22,638 nucleotides of DNA from an uncultured Saprospiraceae bacterium (GTDB lineage Bacteria; Bacteroidota; Bacteroidia; Chitinophagales; Saprospiraceae): NCBI GenBank assembly GCA_937967535.1, contig CALCMV010000105.1, positions 1 through 22,638 on the forward strand. Direction: 5' to 3'. The notes below the pieces were generated by a model. That model did no database searches and was not told where the DNA came from. It saw nothing but the letters and a program-made list of their open reading frames with translations. The position numbers and the translations under genes are program-made. Numbering within the stretch: position 1 is the stretch's first letter; each line of letters opens with the position of its first letter. This document shows, one piece after another, positions 1-8,923 of this stretch.

Positions 1-3
1 TTA

Positions 4-155
4 GAGCATGTTTAAATTTTTTCTGCCTGATAACCAATATCTTGTGAACTTGACTTCATATCAAATCAGTCACTTATCCCGATAAACTCCTTCTTTGATA
101 TTTCGTCAAAACCACAAGCTATTGATTATCAGTTTGAAAAAATTTAAACATGCTC
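4..155. mobile_element. 152-bp palindromic miniature element with TTA target duplication
   Basis: The ends are perfect 19-bp inverted repeats (gagcatgtttaaatttttt and its complement). The arms stay roughly three-quarters complementary further inward, so the whole element can fold back on itself. The flanks read TTA at 1-3 and TTA at 156-158, a 3-bp direct repeat consistent with target-site duplication. There is no coding capacity, so it would be a non-autonomous (MITE-like) element moved by a transposase encoded elsewhere. A 3-bp T-N-A duplication is known for some IS5-family groups, but assigning it there is only a guess. Confidence 0.7.
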
Positions 156-158
156 TTA

Positions 159-359
159 GACAAAATGGGAATTAGCCTCGGCTGAGCCGAGAGGAAAATT
201 AGGTTTAAAATTGTAACTTATTGATAATCAATTGAATATTTTTTATTATTAAAATGAAATAATTTATTAATTATTTTATGTAAAATTCTAAAAAAGTCCT
301 GATAGTTATCGGGATTACCGAATTTCCAAATTCCCCAATTTCTTCTGTCCAAAGTCTAA
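159..359. repeat. Copy B of the ctggactttgg-type miniature repeat family (left end interrupted)
   Basis: The left arm (gacaaaatgggaattag...) and the core around 201-235 match the copy at 13796-13970 closely. The right arm (314-359) ends in gtccaaagtctaa, the complement of the family's terminal motif. The expected left tip is missing because the element at 4-155 abuts it. A small perfect palindrome, ctcggctgagccgag, lies at about 178-192, and a short cctgatagttatcggg hairpin lies near 299-314. Nothing coding is seen in 1-388. The right end lies about 30 bp upstream of the kinase start codon. Confidence 0.6.
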
Positions 360-388
360 TAGTATGAAATTCATCAAAAACAATATAA

Positions 389-2053
389 ATGGCTAACCAA
401 AAAATATTTCGCCCCGGATACCGCATCCGCAAAGCCTACTGGACTACATTCCTTGTGATGATGAGTTATGTCTGGTTGTTTTTTAAGGCTAAATTTTTTG
501 GGAAAAAGTATGCAGAAAAACGCCTGCTCAATCTTCATTTGCGTAATGCCGAGCGGGTCAAAAAAACGATACTCCACTTGCAAGGCTTGTTCATTAAGGT
601 GGGGCAAATGCTTTCCATCCTCACCAATTTTCTCCCCAAAGCCTTCCACGAACCCCTCGAAGCCCTCCAAAATCAAATTCCTGCACGTCCTTATTCCGAA
701 ATAGAACAACAAATCATCAGCGAACTCGGCGATAAACCTCAAAACATCTTTGCACAGTTCAGCGAAAAATCTTTGGCTTCTGCTTCTATCGGACAAGTAC
801 ACCGCGCTACCCTCCAATCGGGCGAACAAGTTGCCGTAAAAGTACAACACCTTAATATAGAGCAGATTGCAGAAGTAGATTTGAGGGTCATGCAGCGCAT
901 TATAAGGCTGACGGCGTATTTTTTTGACATCAAAGGCATCGAACATGCCTATACCCAAGTCAAAAAAATGATAGAAGAGGAACTGGATTTTGAACAAGAA
1001 GCACAATCCATGCAGCGCATCGCCGAAAATCTGAAAAACGAACCCGCGCTTGATATTCCACAGGTTTTTCCCGAATATTCTAATCAGAAAATACTCGTTA
1101 CCCGATTTTGTGAGGGCGTAAAAATCAGCGATACCGCGCAGATTGCGGCATGGAATATCAACCCTACCGACCTCGCTAACCGCCTCGTAGATGCCTATTG
1201 CAAAATGGTGTTTGAAGACGGTTTGTACCACGCCGACCCGCATCCGGGCAATATCATGGTGCAAGCCGATGGCACGCTGATTTTTCTGGATTTTGGCGCG
1301 GTGGCAAGCCTTCAACCCTATATGCGGACGGGCTTTCTCTCCCTGATTGATGCAGCTGTGAAAAATGATGATGAAAAAATTATTGCCTCATTGCGCTCAA
1401 TGGGCTTCATCGCTGACCGCCAAAATTCGCAGGAAATCGCAGAGAAAATCATTGACGCACTCCGCCAATTTATCCAAAATGAAGTACAAATAGACGGCTT
1501 AAATTTTAAGGACATCAAAGTGAATCCTTTTGAGACCAGCCTCTTCAATCTCATCCGCGAACTCGGTCTTCGGGGCATCGCCAATACGGTACAAGTTCCC
1601 AAAGAATTTGTGCTGCTCAATCGTATGGTGACGCTGCTTTTGGGCATCTGCAATACCCTCGATTCGCAGATGAACCCTATCAAAGTAGTCCAGCCTTATT
1701 TGCGAAAATACATGCTTGGCGAGCAAGGCGATTTCGTCAAATTCATCACCGATTTGCTCAAAAATAACCTCACAAGCGCACTTGCTTTGCCCGGCGAATT
1801 GCAACGGACTATCAAGAAGATACAGAGAGGCGAATTGGAAGTTCGTATATCCGGTACTGCCGAGCGCAATCGTATCATATATATCTTGGGACAGCAATTT
1901 TTGTACGCCATTCTACTGATTTGTTCCCTTATTTTTACTTATATATTTTTTAATGAAAATATCAAACCATTCAAATCCTATTCAGTCGCCTTTAGTGTTT
2001 TATTCGCCTTTTTACTATTTCGCACTATGTATAAAAACCATAAATTATGTTGA
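389..2053 (+). CDS. ABC1/UbiB (AarF)-family atypical kinase-like membrane protein
   Basis: This is a 554-residue protein of the ABC1/ADCK/UbiB atypical kinase family. Members support ubiquinone/menaquinone or other isoprenoid-lipid metabolism and are membrane associated, but the substrate here is unknown. Family marks in order: the KxGQ signature (FIKVGQMLS, about residue 70), the SASIGQVHRA loop, the ATP-binding Lys151 in VAVKVQ, the catalytic HADPHPGN (281-288) and the DFG triad (301-303). Two hydrophobic segments at the C-terminus (about 495-515 and 525-545) should anchor it. Length is normal for the family. The ATG at 389 has no clear ribosome-binding site, as is usual in Bacteroidota. 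An upstream ATG at 364 opens only a 10-codon out-of-frame ORF. It is flanked by repeat copies B and A and looks monocistronic. The family call is firm. The symbol ubiB is withheld because the organism probably makes menaquinone. Confidence 0.93.
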   Translation: MANQKIFRPGYRIRKAYWTTFLVMMSYVWLFFKAKFFGKKYAEKRLLNLHLRNAERVKKTILHLQGLFIKVGQMLSILTNFLPKAFHEPLEALQNQIPARPYSEIEQQIISELGDKPQNIFAQFSEKSLASASIGQVHRATLQSGEQVAVKVQHLNIEQIAEVDLRVMQRIIRLTAYFFDIKGIEHAYTQVKKMIEEELDFEQEAQSMQRIAENLKNEPALDIPQVFPEYSNQKILVTRFCEGVKISDTAQIAAWNINPTDLANRLVDAYCKMVFEDGLYHADPHPGNIMVQADGTLIFLDFGAVASLQPYMRTGFLSLIDAAVKNDDEKIIASLRSMGFIADRQNSQEIAEKIIDALRQFIQNEVQIDGLNFKDIKVNPFETSLFNLIRELGLRGIANTVQVPKEFVLLNRMVTLLLGICNTLDSQMNPIKVVQPYLRKYMLGEQGDFVKFITDLLKNNLTSALALPGELQRTIKKIQRGELEVRISGTAERNRIIYILGQQFLYAILLICSLIFTYIFFNENIKPFKSYSVAFSVLFAFLLFRTMYKNHKLC

Positions 2054-2063
2054 ATCTTATTAA

Positions 2064-2210
2064 CTGGACTTTGGAAATTAGGTAACTGGGAAATTAGGTT
2101 TTAAATCATAAGTAATTGATTATCAGCTATTTAAATTTTATTAAGATAGAAAATATTCAATTAATTTAATTTTGTAATTATTTAATAAAAAGCAATTTAT
2201 CTAATACCAA
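2064..2210. repeat. Copy A of the ctggactttgg miniature repeat family (truncated)
   Basis: It begins with ctggactttgg and follows, over about 145 bp, the reverse complement of the copy at 17119-17306. Shared blocks include aactgggaaatt, gtaattgattatcag and ctaatacca. It stops before the second terminal repeat, so one end is lost where the hairpin at 2215 begins. It starts 11 bp after the kinase stop codon and fills nearly all of the gap before the convergent gene. Confidence 0.7.
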
Positions 2211-2214
2211 AAAA

Positions 2215-2245
2215 GATGGCAGGTATTTTTGGAATGCCTGTCATC
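2215..2245 (-). terminator. Hairpin just past the end of the 469-aa gene, probable bidirectional terminator
   Basis: Two 13-bp arms (gatggcaggtatt and aatgcctgtcatc) pair with two G-T wobbles around a 5-nt loop. The hairpin starts 2 bp beyond the minus-strand stop codon at 2247 and an A-run follows on the left (a T-run on the minus strand). Nearly the same hairpin recurs at 8924-8956. Confidence 0.55.
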
Positions 2246-2246
2246 A

Positions 2247-3656
2247 CTACTTCAATATCTCCAATAAAAACGCTCTTGTAGAAGGGTTTTTCTCCCCTTC
2301 TATTTCCTTTCTCAAAGCTGCTTTCGCAGCCTTATCATGCGGATTCAGTTGTATTATTTTTCGGGATAATTTTATGATATTCAAATAATTAGTGCGGTGT
2401 GGATTAGGTGTTTTTTTTCGACGAATAAAAATTTCAAAGCTATTCAGATGCGCTTCGAGGGCTTCGTATTCTTCCAGTTCGAGGTAAATTTTGAGTAGGA
2501 GATTTCTTGCATTTAAATTGAGAAAGACATCATCGAATTTTACTTGCTGCAATTGCGAAATAGCTTTATCGTATTGTTTTGTTGCATGATATAAAAAAGC
2601 TAAATTATAGGTAAAACTATCCTTTCGATACTTACGTTCCAGCTTTGCTTCATATTGATAAATAAAGCCTTCTACCCATCCAAACTCTTTTAGCATCAAG
2701 CCTGCTGAGACAATATTTTTATAGGTCCAACGCGACAAAAATCCATTTTCTAAAAAAGCATCTTGTTCCAGTCCAATTTGGTATAAATCAAATAGTTCGC
2801 GTAAAAAAATTGTTCCTTCGCTCTTATTGTTTTGCCGGATGCAATGATTAATCGCGTGGGTATAAATTTCTTTCCGTTCTTTTTGTGAAAAGCCTGCTCC
2901 ATAGCGAATGATTCCGGCTTTCAGTTGGCGAAAATCTTCATCATTTTTTGTATTGGTCAATATATGGTAGCTGTGATAATACAGCCGAATAGCAGGTATC
3001 TCCAACAAATCCGGATGCGCTTCAATTTGGTTTAAAATATCTGCCAGCAGTAAAAAATTATATGCCTTTTCTGCCACACGTTCGCGTGTGAGCAAGGCGC
3101 ACACCTGCCGAAGTGTCGCGGCAATAAAAAAATGACTGACCGTATCATGCCATGCTTGCAGGTCATGCTCTGCCTGACGATTTTCTTCCAACAAAAAAAG
3201 ATATTCTTCTTCATACAGTTGCGATTGTCGGTACTGCGTGGGTGTATCGTAGGAAGGTTTTTTTTGTAAGCGATTGCGGGCATTTTTGAGGGTTTGGCGA
3301 AATGATTTAGTCAGTTGGCGGTGGCGGTAAGTTTGGGCGAGATAAACTTCGGCGGCGGCTTCGTCTTTGAGATGCGCTTCGATGGTCAAAAATCGCTCGG
3401 CATGCTTCAGCAAATCAGACATCAATAGCCGCATCTTCACATCTTTGTAGCTTTGTTTGGGAAATAGCTTGTCATATACATATTCTTTATCCAATGCCGC
3501 ATCTATTTTTTGCTGCAAGACAAATGCAATGTGCTGATACAATCGCAATAAATTTGCTTGCGTATTGTGGTAAGGCGAAGCCAAATATTTATCAAATTGC
3601 TGCCTTTCACGCTCCGAAAATGACCGAAATATTTCTATTAAACGACTTTTTTGCAT
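2247..3656 (-). CDS. Hypothetical helical-repeat (TPR-like) protein, module copy 1
   Basis: This is a 469-residue soluble protein with no signal peptide or membrane segment. I do not recognise a named family. The sequence is rich in Leu, Tyr, Glu and Lys, with regularly spaced amphipathic helices such as YNLAFLYHATKQYDKAISQL and NLLLKIYLELEEYEALEAHL, which read like TPR-type alpha-solenoid hairpins in the C-terminal half. The N-terminus (KSRLIEIFRSFSERE...KYLASPYHN) and the C-terminus (FLLEILK) are shared with the paralogue at 9042-10451. That paralogue has the same length and aligns almost without gaps. Residues from about 265 to the end are near-identical between copies, while the first 260 are much more diverged. 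It is divergent from the surface protein at 3859 across a 202-bp gap. A role in making, regulating or exporting that neighbour is inference only. Confidence 0.85.
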   Translation of the reverse strand: MQKSRLIEIFRSFSERERQQFDKYLASPYHNTQANLLRLYQHIAFVLQQKIDAALDKEYVYDKLFPKQSYKDVKMRLLMSDLLKHAERFLTIEAHLKDEAAAEVYLAQTYRHRQLTKSFRQTLKNARNRLQKKPSYDTPTQYRQSQLYEEEYLFLLEENRQAEHDLQAWHDTVSHFFIAATLRQVCALLTRERVAEKAYNFLLLADILNQIEAHPDLLEIPAIRLYYHSYHILTNTKNDEDFRQLKAGIIRYGAGFSQKERKEIYTHAINHCIRQNNKSEGTIFLRELFDLYQIGLEQDAFLENGFLSRWTYKNIVSAGLMLKEFGWVEGFIYQYEAKLERKYRKDSFTYNLAFLYHATKQYDKAISQLQQVKFDDVFLNLNARNLLLKIYLELEEYEALEAHLNSFEIFIRRKKTPNPHRTNYLNIIKLSRKIIQLNPHDKAAKAALRKEIEGEKNPSTRAFLLEILK

Positions 3657-3759
3657 TACATTTATTTTTATTCGTCCTACAAAATAATAAATACTTTGTT
3701 AAAAATCAGTCTTTTAATAGAAAAACAGATTAAAACAAACCTACAAAATTGAAATCGTG

Positions 3760-3793
3760 TTTTTGTATCTGTAAATGGAATAGCGGACTTTTG
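3760..3793 (+). promoter_or_regulatory. Probable promoter of surface-protein gene 1
   Basis: A -33-like tttttg (3760-3765) is followed after 20 bp by gacttttg (3786-3793). The latter matches the Bacteroidota -7 consensus TAnnTTTG at all but the first base. The same two boxes with the same 20-bp spacing, and the same ggacttttgta.cgta context, occur upstream of the paralogous gene (10557-10590), which supports function. It lies 66 bp upstream of the start codon. Confidence 0.6.
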
Positions 3794-3858
3794 TATCGTA
3801 ATGGAAAATTACAATTAAATGAATCACACTAATTAATTTCAATAAAAGAATTAAAACG

Positions 3859-6800
3859 ATGAAAACTTATTTGAAAATAATCGCGCTACTATGCTTTATT
3901 TGTTTGATGCTCACTGCTTCTGCTCAATGCCCGGAGGGAGATGTGATATTAATTTCTCAGGAAGAGGTGAATGAATTTGGTACGCTCTATCCGGATTGTA
4001 CCGAGTTTGGAGCTAGTCTACGGATAGGGACGGGGTGGCAAGAAAACCCTACCAATATAGATGATTTAAGTCCGCTTGGCAATATTACCTACATCTACGG
4101 ACACTTGTTGATTGGCAGAGGTGACTCGACTATGACGCTCGCGGGTTTTTCGAACCTTGACAGCATCGGGGGGAATCTGGTGATTGAACGTGATGCGCTG
4201 CTTACAGATTTTGTCGGTTTAGAAAATTTGCAGAGTGTTGGCAACGATTTTATCGTCGATGTAAGCTCAATATCAAGTTTTGCAGGGCTGACTAGCCTCA
4301 ATTCAATCGGTGGAAATTTTAATATCTGGGTTCATGCAATAACAGATTTTACCGGTCTGGAAAACCTCAATACGATTGGCGGTTGGCTCAGTATTCCGGA
4401 TGAGTTGAGTAGTTTTCAAGGTCTGAATAATCTTACCTCAATCGGTGGAGATGTCTATACAGGAGAAGAATATAATTTTGATGATTTTTCCGGTTTAGAA
4501 AACTTGACGACGATTGGCGGAGGCTTGTTCATTCAAGGAGAAGATGCCGGCTTAGAGAGTTTTGCGGGCTTAGAAAACCTGACGACGATTGGAGGAGATT
4601 TTAACATGTATGAATGTAATGATTTGTATGATTTTTCTGCCTTAGAGAATTTGAATACTATTGGAGGCAATCTGGAATTGAGAAGTATATTTAACGATAT
4701 AGATGTTGTCAATTTTCCCAATTTATCTACCATAGGAGGTGGAATATCTATTTGGGGTTGTGGTTTTGGTAGTCTTGGCGGTTTGGAAAACCTCACTGAA
4801 TTCGGAAATTCGTCGGCATCACCGAACTCGGATTTTATTCCGGGAGAGATTAATCTAAGAACTAATAATACACTTACTGACATCACTGCCATCAGTCATT
4901 TATCCATCGACGCACTCACTATAATAGGCAACCCCAACCTCTCCCTCTGCGGTATAGAAAGCATTTGTGAATATCTTGACCAAGGCGGTACAGCTACGAT
5001 ATATAATAATACCGGAGGATGTGATTCTGTCGAGGATATTTTGCAGGTGTGTACTGCACAGTGTGCGCCGGAAGATGTAATTTTGCTTTCGCAAGAAGAT
5101 GTGAACGAATATACAGCCCTTTATCCAAACTGCACGGAGATTTATGGCGATTTGATAATTGGCACTGAAGGGGCAGACGCACCTACTGATATTATTGATT
5201 TGAGTCCCTTTAATGATATTACAAATATTGCAGGAGATTTAGTGATTGGTAAGAATGATGCCTCGATGACTTTGGAAGGCTTGTCAAATCTCAATTCCAT
5301 TGAAACTAATTTGATTGTCAGACGGCAGAGTACACTTACAGGTTTTACGGGATTGGAAAATTTAAGCATTATTGATAGCAGCCTTATTGTAGAGCCTGAA
5401 ACAAATCTGGTAAACGGGTTTATCGGTTTAGATGATTTGAGTACTATTGGGGGCAACCTTTCCGTCACAGAACATAATTTTTCTTTTACAGGCTTAGAAA
5501 GACTCGACCAGATTTATGGTGATTTTTATCTCAATGGTTGTACATCTACTAATTTTCAAGGATTGAATAATCTTGCCATCATTCATGGAGATTTCATTCT
5601 TGATGAAGATAATACATTTGATGATTTCGCAGGATTGGAAGAACTCGGTTATATAGGTGGAAGTTTCTATCTACAAGATGATAACAGCATTCCTATTCTT
5701 TCCGGCTTGTCAAAACTAACCGTTGTTGCCAACGACCTTCTTATATCAAACATCAATAATACTGATTTGACTGATTTGGAAAGCCTATCTGATGTAGGAG
5801 ATGGTATAAAGATTCAATTTTGTAATGCACTGACGAGTCTTGCGGGCTTAGAAAACACCAGTACTTCTGCCATACATCTAAATCATAATCAAATACTCGC
5901 TGATATTAATGCCATCAGCCACATGACACTTAATGAGCTTGTAATACAAGGAAATGATAACCTTTCTGTATGCCACATAGAGAGTGTTTGTAATCACATC
6001 GCGCAAATCGGCGGCACCACTACAATAGAAGATAATACCGAGGGCTGCAATACCGTTGAGGAGGTTTGGGAGACTTGTGGTTTTGAGTGTCCATCTACAG
6101 ATGTAACGCTGCTTTCCCAAGCAGATGTGAACGAATTTGGGGTGCTTTATCCTGATTGTACTGAACTTGAAGTCAATCTGCAAATCGGCAATACAGGCTG
6201 GAACGACCCTATTACCGACATCATTGATTTGAGTCCGTTGAATAATATTGCCATCATTGGAGGAAATTTAGCTATCGGTAAAATTGATTCGTCCGCGACC
6301 TTAGCCGGATTATCAGGGCTTAATAGCATTGGCGGAAATTTAGATTTTAGTGAGGCTCCGGTACAAGGTCTTACCGGATTGAATAATTTAAATACCGTTG
6401 GAGGGAACTTTGAAATTTGGAACCCCGGCAGCTTGGTTGGCTTAGAAAGTCTCACCTCAATTGGTGGCAATCTAAGGGCTGACCAACTAGAGAATTTTCA
6501 AGGATTAAACAACCTCACCTCAATTGGTGGTGACCTTGATTCTAATGTAGAGAGTTTTGAAGGATTAGATAACCTCACTTCAATTGGTGGCGAATTATTC
6601 ATCTCCGAAAATCACAATGCAAATAACTTTGTCGGTTTGGAGAGCCTGACTTCTATCGGTGCCACTTTAGAAATTGATGAAAATTGTGGCATCACAAGTT
6701 TTGCAGGCTTGGAAAATCTCAGTTATATCGGGGGAGTTTTGGATATAGACAGCGAGTGCGACGGCATCACCAGTTATAGTGGTCTAGAAAACCTGACGAC

Positions 6801-8907
6801 TATTGAGGGAGGCATAGCCATAAGAGGTGTGGCTGCTAATGACTTCACCGGTTTAGAAAATTTATCGACAGTTGGTGGTAATATATACATATCTGCCAGT
6901 GATATGAGTAGCCTTGACGGCTTAGAAAGCATTACTAATTTTGGAGGCACAGTTCAATTGACCTATAATGATTCACTCACGGATATCAGCGCAATCAGTA
7001 ATTTGCTTATCAACGGATTGAGGCTGGAAAACAATGAAAATCTTTCCGTATGTGGCATACCAAACATCTGCGAATACCTAGCACAAGGCGGTGCAGCTAC
7101 AATAGAAAATAACGCCGAAGGCTGCAACACCATTGAGGAGATTATTCAAAGTTGTGCGCCGTTTTTGGAATACACTATTCAAGGTAATGTCTTTGCCGAC
7201 ACCAACGCTAACTGTCTTCAAGATGCAGACGAAACAGGCTTGGACAATTGGCTGATTAGAATAGAACAAGACAACCAACCTCCCCGCTACGCTTACACCT
7301 TTGGCGGTGGAAATTACATTGCCCTTGCCGATTCGGGCGCGCAATATACCCTCACTGCCATTCCACCGAATATGCTTTGGGACGACATCTGCCCTGCAAG
7401 CGAATCCGTATCCATTTCGGCAGACAATCCCAATGGTGAAGTTGATTTTGGCACAAGCGGTAACGTATCTTGTCCTTTGCTGGAGGTGGATGTTGCATCA
7501 CCCATTGTTCGCCGTTGTTTTGATTCCAATTACTACATTAGCTACTGCAATTCGGGTACGGCAGTTGCCGAAAATGCTTATGTAGAAGTTCAACTCGACC
7601 CGTTTTTTACCTATCAAAACTCAACTATCGAAGGGACTGATTTAGGCGAAAATTTGTATTTATTTGATGTTGAAAATGTTGGGATAAATGAATGTGGTAA
7701 TTTCCGAATTGATGTTTATGTCGATTGTGATTCTACCGTATTGGGGCAAACACATTGCGTAGAAGCCCACATCTTTCCCGACTCCATTTGTACGCCCGCC
7801 GCGCCGATTTGGGATGGCGCAAGTATCAAAGTAGATGCACAATGTTTGGGAGATTCCATTGAATTTAGAATTGAAAATATCGGTATGGGCGATATGTCGG
7901 ATTCATTAGAATATATCGTAGTCGAAGAAGATTTGATTTACCAACGCGCTAATTTCCAGATCAATAGCGGCAATAGTAAAACATTCTACAAAACAGCCAA
8001 CGGAGAATTTCACCGCCTCGAAGCCGAGCAATCGCCCGGACACCCCGGCAATAGTATGCCTTCTGTTTTCGTGGAAGGCTGTGGCGAAAATGACAACGGC
8101 GAAATCAGTCTAGGCTTCGTCAATTATTACCTTTTGGATGAGGGAGATGCTTTCGTTTCGATTGATTGTCAGGAAAATGTAGGTTCGTATGACCCCAATG
8201 ACAAGCAAGCCTTTCCGGTAGGTTACGGTGCGCCACATTTCATTACAGATAGTACGGATTTAGAGTATTTGATTCGCTTTCAGAATACCGGAACAGACAC
8301 CGCTTTCAATATTGTCATACGCGATGCCATTAGCCCACATTTGAATATCGAAACCTTGCGCCCCGGCGCAGCGAGCCACCCTTATCGATATGATATTGAA
8401 CCGGGAAATATAGCGGTCTTTCACTTTGAAAACATCATGTTGCCCGATAGTAATGTCAATGAAGCCGCCTCACATGGTTTTATCAAATTTAATATCGAAC
8501 AAAAGGAAAATAACCCTATCGGCACACACATCATGAACGATGCGGCAATATATTTCGACTTCAATGAGCCGATAATTACGAACACCGTTTTTCACACCAT
8601 TGGAGAAGATTTTATGGGGGTTGTTACATCAGTGATTACATCGTCGGAAGCCATAGAATCAGGAGTTTCGGTCAATGTTTTCCCCAATCCATTTGATGAA
8701 TATACGCAATTTGAAATAAAAGGCGAAGTCCCAAAAGAACTCCACCTAAGCGTATATGATATGATGGGACGGGAAGTATTCCAACAAAAGGCTCAACGCC
8801 AACAAAACATCACTTTATACAAAAATAAGCTCACACCGGGCATCTATGTATTTCGCCTGATGGATGAAAAACAGCAATTAGCCACAGGAAAACTCATTAT
8901 CAAATAG
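3859..8907 (+). CDS. Large T9SS-secreted surface protein with three leucine-rich (receptor-L-domain-like) modules
   Basis: This 1682-residue protein starts with a Sec signal peptide (residues 1-22, cleavage predicted at ASA-Q). Three tandem modules follow, at about 24-401, 402-743 and 744-1098. Each opens with a CP..DV.LLSQ..VNE...LYPdCTE header, continues with repeats of about 20-24 residues of the form F.GLENLTTIGGdl.I, and closes with LSvCgIesiCeyl...GCn..EEi...C. The repeats resemble the receptor L-domain/Ecm33-type beta-solenoid. The Cys-rich caps suggest disulfides. Next comes a prealbumin-like SdrD_B/Cna-B-type domain (about 1103-1190, GNVFADTNANCLQDADETGL), then a YDPNDK-containing domain known from other T9SS proteins (about 1440-1590), and finally a type A sorting domain (about 1605-1682: VFPNPFDEY, YDMMGREV, TPGIYVFRLM). 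It should cross the outer membrane by T9SS and be surface-attached or released. Adhesion is plausible but unproven. Confidence 0.92.
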   Translation: MKTYLKIIALLCFICLMLTASAQCPEGDVILISQEEVNEFGTLYPDCTEFGASLRIGTGWQENPTNIDDLSPLGNITYIYGHLLIGRGDSTMTLAGFSNLDSIGGNLVIERDALLTDFVGLENLQSVGNDFIVDVSSISSFAGLTSLNSIGGNFNIWVHAITDFTGLENLNTIGGWLSIPDELSSFQGLNNLTSIGGDVYTGEEYNFDDFSGLENLTTIGGGLFIQGEDAGLESFAGLENLTTIGGDFNMYECNDLYDFSALENLNTIGGNLELRSIFNDIDVVNFPNLSTIGGGISIWGCGFGSLGGLENLTEFGNSSASPNSDFIPGEINLRTNNTLTDITAISHLSIDALTIIGNPNLSLCGIESICEYLDQGGTATIYNNTGGCDSVEDILQVCTAQCAPEDVILLSQEDVNEYTALYPNCTEIYGDLIIGTEGADAPTDIIDLSPFNDITNIAGDLVIGKNDASMTLEGLSNLNSIETNLIVRRQSTLTGFTGLENLSIIDSSLIVEPETNLVNGFIGLDDLSTIGGNLSVTEHNFSFTGLERLDQIYGDFYLNGCTSTNFQGLNNLAIIHGDFILDEDNTFDDFAGLEELGYIGGSFYLQDDNSIPILSGLSKLTVVANDLLISNINNTDLTDLESLSDVGDGIKIQFCNALTSLAGLENTSTSAIHLNHNQILADINAISHMTLNELVIQGNDNLSVCHIESVCNHIAQIGGTTTIEDNTEGCNTVEEVWETCGFECPSTDVTLLSQADVNEFGVLYPDCTELEVNLQIGNTGWNDPITDIIDLSPLNNIAIIGGNLAIGKIDSSATLAGLSGLNSIGGNLDFSEAPVQGLTGLNNLNTVGGNFEIWNPGSLVGLESLTSIGGNLRADQLENFQGLNNLTSIGGDLDSNVESFEGLDNLTSIGGELFISENHNANNFVGLESLTSIGATLEIDENCGITSFAGLENLSYIGGVLDIDSECDGITSYSGLENLTTIEGGIAIRGVAANDFTGLENLSTVGGNIYISASDMSSLDGLESITNFGGTVQLTYNDSLTDISAISNLLINGLRLENNENLSVCGIPNICEYLAQGGAATIENNAEGCNTIEEIIQSCAPFLEYTIQGNVFADTNANCLQDADETGLDNWLIRIEQDNQPPRYAYTFGGGNYIALADSGAQYTLTAIPPNMLWDDICPASESVSISADNPNGEVDFGTSGNVSCPLLEVDVASPIVRRCFDSNYYISYCNSGTAVAENAYVEVQLDPFFTYQNSTIEGTDLGENLYLFDVENVGINECGNFRIDVYVDCDSTVLGQTHCVEAHIFPDSICTPAAPIWDGASIKVDAQCLGDSIEFRIENIGMGDMSDSLEYIVVEEDLIYQRANFQINSGNSKTFYKTANGEFHRLEAEQSPGHPGNSMPSVFVEGCGENDNGEISLGFVNYYLLDEGDAFVSIDCQENVGSYDPNDKQAFPVGYGAPHFITDSTDLEYLIRFQNTGTDTAFNIVIRDAISPHLNIETLRPGAASHPYRYDIEPGNIAVFHFENIMLPDSNVNEAASHGFIKFNIEQKENNPIGTHIMNDAAIYFDFNEPIITNTVFHTIGEDFMGVVTSVITSSEAIESGVSVNVFPNPFDEYTQFEIKGEVPKELHLSVYDMMGREVFQQKAQRQQNITLYKNKLTPGIYVFRLMDEKQQLATGKLIIK
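3928..7152 (+). repeat. Triplicated L-domain module inside surface protein 1
   Basis: Three units (3928-5061, 5062-6087, 6088-7152) encode 378, 342 and 355 residues with the same header, solenoid and footer. Within the third unit, short nucleotide repeats such as aacctcac(c/t)tcaattggtgg recur near 6450, 6510 and 6570 at about 60-bp spacing. This points to slippage or unequal exchange as the way the solenoid grows. Confidence 0.85.
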
Positions 8908-8923
8908 CACAAAAACAGCAAGC

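Noticed and set aside
374..1315. 313-codon minus-strand frame opposite the kinase gene
   Set aside because: It is an antisense shadow of a strongly supported ABC1 kinase gene and shows no recognisable domain; composition reflects the opposite frame.
3925..3930. Lipobox at the signal peptide end of surface protein 1 (SAQC)
   Set aside because: Gln directly before Cys does not fit a lipobox; cleavage after ASA by ordinary signal peptidase is expected, and T9SS passengers are not usually lipidated this way.
3928..7152. Internalin-like or eukaryotic-type virulence protein
   Set aside because: The solenoid repeats look receptor-L-domain-like, but such T9SS proteins are common in free-living Bacteroidota; nothing supports a virulence role.
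7301..7585. 94-codon plus-strand frame inside surface protein 1
   Set aside because: It overlaps a supported gene in another frame and has no start context or domain of its own.
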